Source: Monoplex corrugatus
Taxonomy: Eukaryota > Mollusca > Gastropoda > Littorinimorpha > Ranellidae
Direction: 5' to 3'
Length of the DNA stretch: 64,000 nt
Assembly (NCBI GenBank): GCA_030674185.1
Contig: JAPXFY010000018.1
Coordinates: 50,605,255 to 50,669,254 of the forward strand
Shown in pieces: positions 34,114 through 45,300 of this stretch (positions are counted from its first letter, which is position 1; every line of letters begins with the position of its first letter). A program made the translations under genes and the position numbers. Below the pieces are notes generated by a model that had not been told where the DNA came from, did not search any database, and worked only from the letters and a program-made list of their open reading frames with translations.

Positions 34114-35321
34114 GCCAGACTAAACTGGTTTAGTAGAAACAGCACCTTCAGTTTCCTTACAAAGTATACACTGCATATTTATGGTTGTGAGATAAATGAT
34201 GCTGCTTGGTAACTCAGAAGAATTTGGGTATTTTCTGATCAAGTGCACTAGAAACGTGTTTAAAAATATCATTCCTTGAACTTGTGTCCAAGTCAAGTCA
34301 ACATTGTTATGTCATCTAAAAGAAAATTATATCGTGATCTTCCACGAAAGTGCAATACAGACACATAAAACATCTACATTGAAATATAACATGCAACATG
34401 AAGTCGGTCTCATATGTAAAATAAACTACCTGGTAATATAAAGCAAGTATGCACATCCCCATCTCACACACACACACACACACACACGCATGTGCACATG
34501 CACACAAAAATGACACTACCACATACTAAGTCACTGAAATAAACTGATCAAACAAAGCAATGACACGTTTTAATGAATTCATACACACAAATGCAGACAA
34601 ATGTGCGTGCACACACACCCATGTTCTCAACTATGTATTTGCTCAAAAATATATCATGATTAAGAATTATTGACTTGAGAAAGAAACTTTCTGTAGCATG
34701 TATGTCGCTGTTCTTCATCTGAGGGAGTGAAAACATCTCCATGGTGACAATACTACGTACTGGTTTGAAAAGACATGAGTATAGTCACACGCAATCATCC
34801 AAGCATTGCACACCACCTGCACACCACCCGACATCTATGCAATTAACACAAATCTGCCTTTCACCACAGACCAAAGAGTATGTGAAACCAGCCCCATGAG
34901 AACCGCCAATGGCAACAGCAAAATGACTGTTTACTTTGATCATGTCGCTAACCACTACAGTGCCCAATAACATCCTTCAGTTTACCCCAGAAGGAGGCCG
35001 TCACTGAGGTCAACATAGGAAAAACCAAGTGCCAAAATGCCAAGGAATGGACTAGCTTTACTGCTTCACCCCAGACAGAAGAAGGGACCAATAATCATAA
35101 AGTACTAGTAGGGGCCTACTACTTGCTGCAGCATCCCATCAGTCCCATGCCAAACCCACTCAGCCTTTTTGTTTGTTTGTTTGTTTGTTTTTTAGGATCA
35201 TTGCACTCAGGGAGGTTACCTTTGTGCTCACCTTTTTCTTTTTTTCGTCCAATTTTCTATGCCATTTTAATGGCCACAGAAGCTGAAACAGTTTTTATTA
35301 TGCGATGATGTCAATGTTGAT

Positions 35322-35664
35322 GATAATCATGATGCTATGGAGTTCCATCTAGGATTGAGACTGCATGATGGGGTTGTACTCTACGCCTATATCCTGGCGT
35401 CAACCAGGCCTGAGAGATACAGACACCTGTGGTGTTGGTCAGAAGATTTGAGCAACACTCTCAATGACGCATCCACGAAGTGGATGAGACTCAACTGTGT
35501 GGTTCCAGTCTTCCCAATGAGCCCATTGCACACCCAACTCTGAGAAGGAGCCAGTTAGAGCCGAAAAATCCCACAATGATTTTTGAAGGTACTGATGGGG
35601 ATTTGAACCCACAACCTTCCAGTCTGTAGTCCATTGTGTTAACCACTACACCACGGCGACTGGT
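35322..35664 (-). mobile_element. tRNA-derived SINE, best-preserved copy
   Basis: The minus strand begins ACCAGTCGCCGTGGTGTAGTGG (A-box), has GTGGGTTCAAATCCCC (B-box), then body phrases GGGATTTTTCGGCTC, CATTGGGAAGACTGG, GTCATTGAGAGTGTTGCTC, CACAGGTGTCTGTATCTC and the 3' end AACTCCATAGCATCATGATTATC. It is about 343 bases and is the reference for the other copies in this window. Confidence 0.88.
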
Positions 35665-37339
35665 TCCACACAACACCTGATTGGTTTTACAGTTAGCTGC
35701 TGATGCTGTTAACACGTATCTTATACAGACCTGTCCAAAATCATTGATGTAATCTTTACAGGCACGAAGGCCTATCTCCCAAGCACATGAAACCCTCACT
35801 TATGTTTGTGTCGATTCTTATCTTTTAAGAAAAGATTATAAATAGAAAATAACTCATCGATTAGCACATGCACTTGGATTTTCTGCTCATAAAATAAGAA
35901 TAATCGCTGCCAAACCTCCTTACTGTAACTTACACTTTAACTTGTTTAAGGTAGTTCAACATATTACGTGTAATGCAGATATGTCATTAACATTTTTTTA
36001 AAACTGGATAAAATCGGTTAAATCGCTTACATGTAGCAGCCTGCAATGGCAATCATTACATGTGTATGCTGTATGGTCGCTCAGTACATTCTCTGAAGAA
36101 GAAAGCTGCATAAACACGCCCTTACACATGCAAAAGTATCTTGACTGCTGCAGTAACCCTTTGACTTCTCATTCAATCCTGCAGGGGCTGATGAAAAGGG
36201 TGAGGGAGTCAAAGGATTTGGATTAGTGTGTTTACTGCCAGTCATCCTAGTGTTGGATTTTTGAAACAGAACTGAAGGTCTAATCTCCCATCCAAGCCAA
36301 GACCTTGCTCATGATTAAGCTTTTTGTGCTGGCACAAGGCATCAGTCAGATCAGTGCTGACAAATTGTGATGGAGCGCATCGAGGAACTGTGTGAAAGTC
36401 TATCACTCACAAGTTTCAAATTCCATCAAAACAGAACAAGTAATGTTGTCCCACAGACATTTATGTCAGCATACACCTACAGATAGCATGACGTCAAATG
36501 ACGTACCTTCTGACAAGGTCTAACCTAAAGTAATATTAATTCGCATTTTTGATATTTCCATAAAATGAAACAGGAACAATGATATTTTATTTTACAACGG
36601 TAGGAAGTTATTAGCCAAAAGCCATTTTTTTAAATTAGCCATTGCTGATTTACATATCTGCCAAGAACTAAAAACAGAAGCCATATAGACTGTTTATTTT
36701 TTCCACAATATAACCGCAAACCATTATAAACAAAACAAACCTTGTAGTAACAAGACTGGGATAAACTTGTTTTATTCATCATTCAGTTATCTTTTCTACA
36801 CCAAATGTTTAACACGTAGAATTTTCAGTTTTCTAGGATAGAAAGAGATTTGGGTAAAACATGTCTGAAAGGAAAAAAAGTAATGAAAAAAATTGTCGAA
36901 AGGGGAAAAAATTGTCACACTGTGACTCCCCTTCAATGCTGTTGCTTGTTATCTTTTCAAATCTTTATTTGCGCACGCGCGCGCACACACACACACATAG
37001 TTGAAACTAATACAGGCTATCAAAAAGAGACTACCGATACTAATAAGTTGTGCTTAGTTGTTTGGTGGTGATAATGATCCTAAAATTAGACCATTCCAAC
37101 ACAGAAACGTATCGTCGTTTAGCAGAATCTCAGTGCCATGTTTGATACAGATTCACCAACAGTAGCCTCTCTCAATCTACTTCTGCGACAAAGAATATAA
37201 ACGAAAACATGAAAACACGCTGCAGACTTGCAGCCTACGTTAATTTTAGATCTAGGCCAGATTTGGATGATTACACTCTGACCTAGCGGCACTAGGCCCT
37301 ATGTCTGTGGCCTAGCCTAGGCTAGCGTGACTTGGCATG

Positions 37340-37595
37340 CACCGTACATCACGTGATAGGAAAAAATTGCTACCGACGCCATAAGCCTCATAAACCAACT
37401 TAAGTTGTCATATCGTGAGTTTGTCAGTCAGTGATAGGAAAGACAACACAAACTTTGTGAAATCATTTTTTAAAACGTCAGTACCGTGTAGATCATAAAG
37501 GCCGGATGACCAATCTTTTAAGTAATGATCACACGATAGACTACACCAAGTTTGAGAGTAGGTCACGTGATCAGGAAAAGCCGGGCCCCCAAGGT
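37340..37595. promoter_or_regulatory. Possible promoter / first non-coding exon region of the LRR gene
   Basis: Two TCACGTGA palindromic E-boxes (37349-37356, 37563-37570), local GC/CpG enrichment, and a donor-like CAAGGTAGGC near 37592. The base skew appears to switch from A/C-rich to T/G-rich around here. No direct evidence of transcription, so this is tentative. Confidence 0.2.
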
Positions 37596-38458
37596 AGGCG
37601 CTGTTTTAAACCTACACTAGTCCAAACAGTATTTAACCAGTGCATGTGCATGCTCATTTATTTAAAGAAAGCAAAACAGGAGTTGAAAAGGTAATGTAAA
37701 CATAGTGTTTATTACACTCTGGAAATTAAAAAAAAAAAGTCATTGTAATCCCTGTTTGATTAAAGTAGACCTAGATCTAGATCTAGATCTAACTTCAAAC
37801 GCCTTTTCCTTACATTTTTTTAGCTGTCAGTTTTTTGCCTCGTCCCCGTTCGCGTTAGTTAATTTGTAAGTGCTAATGATTAGATCTGTATATTTCCTTA
37901 CAAAGGGTTGCGACCGATAGCATCAGCAGTGGGGGGTCTAAAATACTAAAGTTAAATAATCTTGTCAATTGTTTAAACTATTAGTCAAGCTAATTCAGCA
38001 CCAGTGCCGGCAGTGGCAGGGCTACTGCCACGTCCATGGCACTCATATCTCATGCCATGATGAATGATGGCAGAATGAGTGTTTAGAAGTATTGAATTGT
38101 AATGTGATTACAACAATTCATCTACATAGGCGTAGGCTACATGTCTAAATGGTCATCACAAATAACTACAACAAACGTTTAGGTAAGGTCTAAAATAATG
38201 ATAAAAAAATTACACAAACGTTTGATAGGGCCTATCAAATTAGACAACTAATGAAATATGTAAATTAAATGTAGGCTAATATTTATGAAAGAAAATTATG
38301 GATTTCTTGTCAGATAACCACAAAGAAGAAAAACATCTATATTCAACGTGCCGTAATGAGTAATACACGTGACACGCTGAAGCACTGACAATCCAACTCA
38401 AGTCAAACCCATCAATTCCTGAACGTAGTTATTAGTACATACACACATGGTTACGATG

Positions 38459-38518
38459 GTATGGGGCCTGTGACTGGTGTTAACATAACCATGATAACGC
38501 CAGTCACAGGCCCCATAC
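38459..38518. repeat. Strong hairpin: 23 bp arms, 14-base loop
   Basis: The arm at 38459-38481 (GTATGGGGCCTGTGACTGG...) is the reverse complement of 38496-38518 with a single T/C difference (a G-U pair in RNA). Weaker pairing may extend outside. It could be a tiny MITE, a hairpin precursor or a DNA cruciform. Confidence 0.9.
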
Positions 38519-39567
38519 TATGTGTTATGGGTGCAGACTAGCTTTACATCAACACTGAGAATATAGTGCATCAGTGCATGGTCTTTGATATTTAAATACT
38601 CTGAATTTTGTGACACTTGACTGTTTGTTCAGGTTTAATTAACACTATTCACTGCGTGGAGGTCCAGTTTTATTTTCAGATACACTATTAGTGTCTGTCA
38701 CTGGGGTTCCACTAAAAGACATGTTTGTGTTCTGAAGGTAAATTATCTGAGGGTAAAACTGTTGGAAAGATGTTTCATGTAATACCAAACTCTGAAACTG
38801 CTTTAAGGATGCTGTTCTGGCATTTTCTGTTATGATCTAAAGCACCATTTCTGTCATCTTCTGACCTGATGTGATGTGATGTGACCCAAAGGCTATTTGC
38901 AGCCAAATGATGGGTATAGTCAGCAGGGACTAAAATTAGTAAAAATCAGGTTATTTATTACAAATATTCAGCAGGTTGTGACTAAGTAAGTTCACATGGG
39001 CCTGCCTTCTAGTCACATTAATTAAACCTGCACAGGATCTTTGGTTCCTGAAGGAACTGAGCTTAAAGATGGTCATCAGTTCTATCATTTTGTCACTGGA
39101 CTGCATGTGATTGACCGGAATTAAAACCAGTGATTATTAATCAGTTTGAATTTAAAGAGCTGTAATCTTAGTGAGTTTATTTAACCTTGTAAAAAGTTGT
39201 ATAATATTTCACAGTGAAAAATTTGGAGGGAACATAACTTTAGATTCTCGCAGTTTTATGCTTTTCCTCACTTTGTCTTTTCAGATCTGTTTACACCCAA
39301 ACGGTGAAACTCTTGACTTAAACTGGACCTGATCTAATGTTCGGATATAAGACAGTGTTCAGAGTGTGAGCCTGAACATTACACAAAAGTAGATTGGGAT
39401 GGACCTGTTTTTGATATATCTATATGTACAATTAATTAGTTGACTTCTGATGTTATTGAAAGTTTGTAACATGGATTCTTTTATTTTGGAAAAATGATGA
39501 GAGCTCCAAATCCTAACTTGCAAATATAAGATGAAATATATTCTTGCTTTACATCGAGTTTTCTTTT

Positions 39568-39700
39568 AATAATAATAATAATTACAATATTTATATAGCG
39601 CAAAATCTTGATAAAATCAAATCTAAGCGCTGAAGCAGACACACACGCACGCACGCACGCACACACACACACACCACGCACGCACGCACACACACACACA

Positions 39701-39762
<62 letters not shown>

Positions 39763-40985
39763 ACACGCATGGCTATAAATGGCGAGAAAGAATAAAAGCA
39801 ATAAAAGCAAGAATAAAAGCAATGGAAAATTATAGAGAGCATAGCATATACAATTATATATTATAACCATGTGATTCCCCTCCGAGCGGAGACAGGCTGC
39901 AGAGGGGGGGGGGGGGGGGGGTTGAGTGAGGTTAGGATTTTATGCGGAGGAGAAAAGGTGAGTTTTGAGAGCGGACTTGAAGGAGACAAAAGTAGGTTGC
40001 TGACGGACTGAGAGAGGAAGTTTGTTCCAGGAGAGTGGACCAGAAACAGAGAAGGCTCGTGGACCATAGGTATTGAGCTTAGTGCGTGGAAAGCGAAAAG
40101 TCAGAGGATCGGAGGCAGAGCGGAGGGTACGTGAGGGAAGATAGATCTCAAGTAGGCTTGACAGGTAATCGGGGGCTGCGTTATTGAGGCTTTTGTAGCA
40201 CATGGTGTCTAGTTTGTACTGTATGCGCTTTGATACAGGGAGCCAGTGAAGTTGTGCCAGGAGAGGAGATATGTGGTCAGCTTTTTTCTTTTTGAGTACA
40301 AGGCGTACAGCATTGTTTTGAATGCGCTGTAGGATGTGAATGGTAGAGGCAGGAAGACCAGACAGGAGTGAATTGCAATAGTCAATGCGAGACATTATGA
40401 AGGAGAGAACGAGTTTTGCAGTTGTTTCGACAGAGAGATACTTCCTGATCAGCCTTATACGATGGAGATGATAGTAGCAAGATCTGGCAGTTTGAGAAAC
40501 AAAGTTGTTCATGGAGAGGGTAGAGTCAAATCAGACACCAAGGTTTTTAGCTGAATCAGAAATTGGGACTGATGTGTTACATAATGGGAGAGAAAGAGGA
40601 GGCAGCTGAGAAAGTTTCTGACGGGTGCCAATGAGGATAGCTTTTGTCTTGTCGTCATTAAGCTGAAGTTTGTTGAACGTCATCCAGTTCTTAATGTCTG
40701 AGTAACACTCATTGGTGTGAGTCAACAGGCGCTGTATATTATCAGGTGAGTCACTGTCTTGAAGTTGGGTGTCATCAGCATAGAAGTGGTGTTTTATAGA
40801 GTGGGAGTTGATGATGGTGGACAGGGGGGAGGTGTAAAGAGTGAAAAGAACAGGGCCAAGGACAGATCCTTGTGGAACACCACAGGTCAGGTATGCAGGT
40901 TGAGAGTAAGTGCCATTGATGAGAACAGTTTGTTTTCTGTTTGATAAATACGAAGTTCGATACTTGTTCAAGATGACAGTAACCA
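39568..40985 (-). mobile_element. CR1-like LINE, 5'-truncated copy B with RT domain
   Basis: The minus strand encodes YLSNRKQTVL, CGVPQGSVLGPVLF (RT motif B), HHFYADDTQLQ (catalytic YADD), LQLNDDKTKAILIG, then AKNLGV and a single TGA (40530-40528). The frame resumes FDSTLSMNNF through FIMSRIDYCNSLLSGLP and LHWLP to KTHLFSSA. The 3' UTR has an 18-base G run (39904-39921 on +), a long CA tract (39642-39770) and an AAT-rich tail. Only the N-terminal part of RT and everything upstream is missing. Confidence 0.93.
39640..39772. repeat. (CA)n microsatellite inside LINE copy B 3' UTR
   Basis: CA/CGCA tract with CCACG interruptions. At the same place in LINE copy A there is only a short GTGT tract (about 34011-34040), so the tract has expanded here. 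Confidence 0.93.
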
Positions 40986-40989
40986 TGAA

Positions 40990-41512
40990 AAGTACAAAAT
41001 CCGGATTTTCTAGAAGGTAAATGGAAACAAAAACTCCATGTGTAAAACAGGTTGTTAAAATTGCTGGAACATCCCACCTTCAAATGTTTCCCCTGAGATG
41101 ATTCATTGATTGACTCATTAAATTTAATATTGCCAGAAAATACAGCATTGGTGCCAGTTGCACGAATATTTTTTAAGGGGAAAATAATTAAGCAGGTGCA
41201 TAATGCACCATAAACATACATATATAAAGCGCCATTAGAAGGCTGCTTAATGAAGAAACCGTGTGATTATATCTGAGTCACACACGTCACCCATACAAGA
41301 AAGCTGTGTATGCATGTGTGTAAATGTTTGTGACCATTCCTTTGAGCCGGAAGTGCATCCAAAATAATTTGAAATATGCACAGTTTTGTGGTGATTAATG
41401 CCAAGTACATGTGGTATCTGTCTTCTACCACTTTGGATTACGATTTATAGCCAAGTAACACAAGATACAAAGTAAGCTTAGTTCTTGCACATATGCTGCA
41501 TGTGTGTGTGTC

Positions 41513-41543
<31 letters not shown>

Positions 41544-42262
41544 AAGCGCTTTCAGAGTTTCTCTGCTGTTTATGGACAGACTTTACATGTAAATTATGGA
41601 TCAGCTCAGTGAAAGACGCAGGTAGAAAGATTTCATTGGGCATGATTCATTACTTGAGTAACAGCATCTTGACTGTTTTAATAAGGTTGATTTGATTTTT
41701 GAAAATGTTATTGAACTGAACTCATTTGGGTCGAATATTCAGAGCAGGACCAGTATTTTATGGGTTGCATGAGGATCAACTTATTTTCAAGACCACAATT
41801 ACTCAAAAGTTAACTTTAAGGGAAAAAAGAGTTTATTCTGGGTTACCCACATTTTAATACAAAATTGTTGCGTCTTTGTGTTGTTTTATTTTACACAAGA
41901 CAGGAGTATCATTTTACTGTTTTTGATTCATTTGTTTACTTTTTTCTTTTATGAATTGACACTCCCAGTGCACGTGGAAAATTGAAATACCACAGATGGA
42001 TCTGAAAGGAAACATCAAGTGAGACCAGAAATGGCACTGTTTCAAACTCAGGACTACATTTCATACCTGGCTTCTTTTCTCTGATTTTGTTCTTTTTTGT
42101 TGCTTTTGCATGGGTTTCGTTCGTGTTGGCTGTAGACTGCATGTGGAAGAAAGCACAATGCCAAGAATGCTGCTGCTGCCTTTGAACAGCTGTGAGGTGA
42201 ATGAAGGGCCAGAATTCAGCAGATGCGTTGGACTTCAAGGCCAGTGGAGGGGCTGGGCCATC
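40990..42262 (+). other. Upstream region of the LRR coding exon
   Basis: No transposon or exon recognised. Contains a GT/GA microsatellite at 41502-41543. 42070-42262 is probably 5' UTR or its preceding intron. Confidence 0.5.
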
Positions 42263-42381
42263 ATGGCGCTGCGAGTGTTATTCTTTGTCGCTCTGCTGCT
42301 CCTGGCTGACGCCCAAAATGCCCCAAAATGGCCAGTGAGTGGAGACTGCCAGCCTTGTGAATGCAGTTACAAGACTACCAG
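42263..42381 (+). CDS. LRR protein exon 1: signal peptide and start of N-cap
   Basis: Encodes MALRVLFFVALLLLADA, then a short linker and the CxxCxC start of an LRR N-terminal cap. It ends ACCAG before a GTAAATG donor, leaving two bases of a codon. The N-cap is completed by the distant second exon, which supports the join across 7.1 kb. Confidence 0.82.
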
Positions 42382-45300
42382 GTAAATGATTTTGTTAAAC
42401 CCATATTGTTCCCCCTGACTCTTCATGGCTTTTGTTTTACCAAACTTTCTTTGGTATGTAATTGATAAATTTTAGATTTCTTTCAGAAATCTGATACAAA
42501 CATATCACTATGACAAAAAGAAAAAAGAAAAACCTGAAAAAAATCATGTGCACGCAAACACACACATATGTAACATACACACACGCCTCTAGCATAGTGA
42601 AATTTTGTGGCGAGTCATGAGAAACTTCAACACAAAGGTCCCTATCCAGATTATCAAAGCGCCTATTTATAGTCCTCCCCACTACTATAGGAAAACGCCA
42701 AGAAATACCTGCTGTCATGGGTTGTGCACATCATGTTTTTGGAGATCTTTTCAGACAAACCTCCAAACTACCACACCTTCACCCCCTTTAATCATTAGCA
42801 CATCAGCAACCTGAAGTTTGTTATTTTCATTCACCTGATTATGAATAGCAATGAATTTCCCAACAGAAACTCAATAGTTCCCTTCTGTTGGATTCCCAGA
42901 ATAAATAAATGAACACTTCGAAAAAATATGCAAGAGAAAATCTGCCCAGTATTCCAATTGAAGACACAGACTTTACTGACTCACTCTCTCTGACCAATTG
43001 TTTCAGGACGGTTTACTTATGGATACTTGCAACGTGAAACAGTTGCATACTCCACAATAGAAAAAAAAAAAGAAAACAAAAGAAAAGAAACAATAAAAAA
43101 TTTTTAAACATCCTCAAAATAGAAATATGTAATTGGGAAAGAAACTTGATAAAAGATCACAAATTCACAAAATACAAGTGATCAGCTAGTTGAACTAAGA
43201 AGTAAGATGGAAAATATTTGAAGATGTGTTGCTTTCTCTCAGAGGAGATGCATAGACAATGGTGAAAACGTCACAAAATGTTTTTGTGACATAGAAAAAT
43301 GATTATTGTAAACAAATGACAAAATAGTGGATAGGGATTGAACAAATAATACAGGAACAACAACGAACGAAAACGAAACAATATCAGCACATTAATCTAA
43401 TGCCAACGTTTTCCTGTAGGAAGGCTACAAGTTTTGTAGAAGTATTGATGGATGATGCAACAAACATCCTAAGTAAAATGATGAGGCTAATCCGAAAGTC
43501 GTGTCATTTACTTCACAACACAAAAATTGGAAGTCCAGCATAGTGACACATTCAGGGTCCTTCAAAGTGTTCTCTTCGTCTCCCCCCACAGTTTCATCCT
43601 CAGGCGAGTCAAATGATTTTTAATAGTCTGACAGAGAGATCAGAGATGGTAGCACTAGCAGACTGATTTCCCTGCTTTTCCCAAGTCCTGGATTCTTGAA
43701 AACTTTTTGCCAGCCAGATTTTGCTTCAGAAGGGGGTTGGGGCAGAAGTCGCATGGGACTAAGGACTTTTGACTGGAAATTAAGGCATACAGTAGTCTGT
43801 ACATCAGTTTTCCTGACAATGTAATGAAATGGATTGCCATCAAATTCTACAACAAACTGAATTTAATGTCGTTATAAATTGCAGTTTATCATCGAGATTA
43901 AGAGAAGGAAGTTGCAGACAGGAAGATTTGTTTCCCCATATTTGTTCATCCTATGTGCTGAAATGTTGGTACTGGTTTAAAATACTACAATTTGTAGATG
44001 ACAGAGAATTATTTCAAAATGACGATAGAAAATCTTATAAACAAACAGTGAAATTAGCACCAGTTGCGGTGGTGCAGTGGAAAGTTGTGGATTCGATTCC
44101 ACATCAGTACTTTCAAAAATCACTGTGGGATTTTCGGCTCTGACCGGCTCGTACACAAAGTTGAATGTGATATGGGCTCATAGGGAAGACTGGAAGCACA
44201 AAATTGAGACTCATCCACTTTATAGATACCACCACATTGGCTAAGTGTTCTTCCCTTCCTCTGTCTGTCTCTCTACTTGGATCTGACATTCCACTATCTT
44301 CTACTGTCCGCAATCTTGGAGTCACTCTTGATAACACCCTGTCCTTTGAAAAACACGTCCAGAATGTTTGCAGATTATGCTATCTTGAGATACGCAGAAT
44401 TTCTTCTATTCGCAATATCCTCTCTGTCGAAGCCACCAAAATTCTCCTCTGTGCCTTTGTTCTCTCTCGTCTCGACTACTGCAACTCCCTCCTCTCGGGC
44501 TGTCCTTTCTCTCTCATTCAAAAGCTTCAAAAAGTTCAAAACAATGCTGCTAGGCTCATCTTCAGAAAATCTCGTTCCTCTCATGTCACTCCTCTTCTCA
44601 AATCTCTTCACTGGTTACCTGTTGAAAAGAGAATTCGCTACAAGATTGCTTTGTTATGTTTTAAGTCTCTCAACAGTCTTGCACCCCCTTACATCTCTGA
44701 CCTCCTCCATCTGTACACCCCCTCTCGTCAACTTCGTTCCTCGGCTGATACTCGTACCTTCCGCATACCATCCTGTCGCACTAAAACCTATGGTCAACAC
44801 TCCTTTTCCTATCAGGCCCCTGTAATCTGGAATCGGCTCCCTGTCTCTGTTCGCCACTCTGCAACTCTCACTTCTTTCAGGTCCTCTCTGAAAACCCATC
44901 TCTTCCAGTCCCTCTCATGATACTTATAAAGACTCTACCACCTAACTTCCCCAAATCCCCCCTTGTTGTCTTTTGAGCCTTGAATGTCGGCTGGTGTGTG
45001 TGTGTTTGTGTGTTGTGTGTGTGTGTGTGTGTGTGTGTTTGGTTGTGTCTGCGTGATAACTGTAAGCGCTTAGGGCTCTTGTTTTCATCAGATTAGGCGC
45101 TATATAAATGCTCTTTATTATTATTATTATTACGTTATTGAGAGTTTTGCTGAAATCTTTTGACCAGTACCACAGGTGTCTATCTCTCAGGACTGGTTGA
45201 TGCCAGGATGTATTATGATAGTAAATGTAGAGTACTGCCCTGTCACACAGTCTCAATCCCAGAGGGAACTCCATAGCATTATGATTATCATAATCGCGCC

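Larger units (their letters stand above)
34114..38458. other. Stretch without recognisable genes
   Basis: Only the SINE at 35322-35664, small CA microsatellites (34466-34505, 36974-37000) and a (CTAGAT)n hexamer run at 37771-37792 are evident. 34.1-37.2 kb is A/C-rich on the + strand by eye, opposite to the flanking regions. Confidence 0.6.

Noticed and set aside
37771..37792. (CTAGAT)n palindromic hexamer run
   Set aside because: Only about three units; too short to argue for a function beyond simple sequence.
40531..40986. RT-like ORF with YADD as a possible domesticated host gene
   Set aside because: It is part of a 5'-truncated LINE with a premature stop, a 3' tail and a near-identical partner copy; no sign of domestication.
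42110..42262. Upstream in-frame ATG extending the LRR protein by 51 residues
   Set aside because: It would place the hydrophobic signal peptide internally; the start at 42263 has good context and an immediate signal peptide.
44204..44920. 238-codon ORF as an independent gene
   Set aside because: It is a LINE ORF2 C-terminus interrupting a SINE; the first codons are SINE sequence read through by chance.
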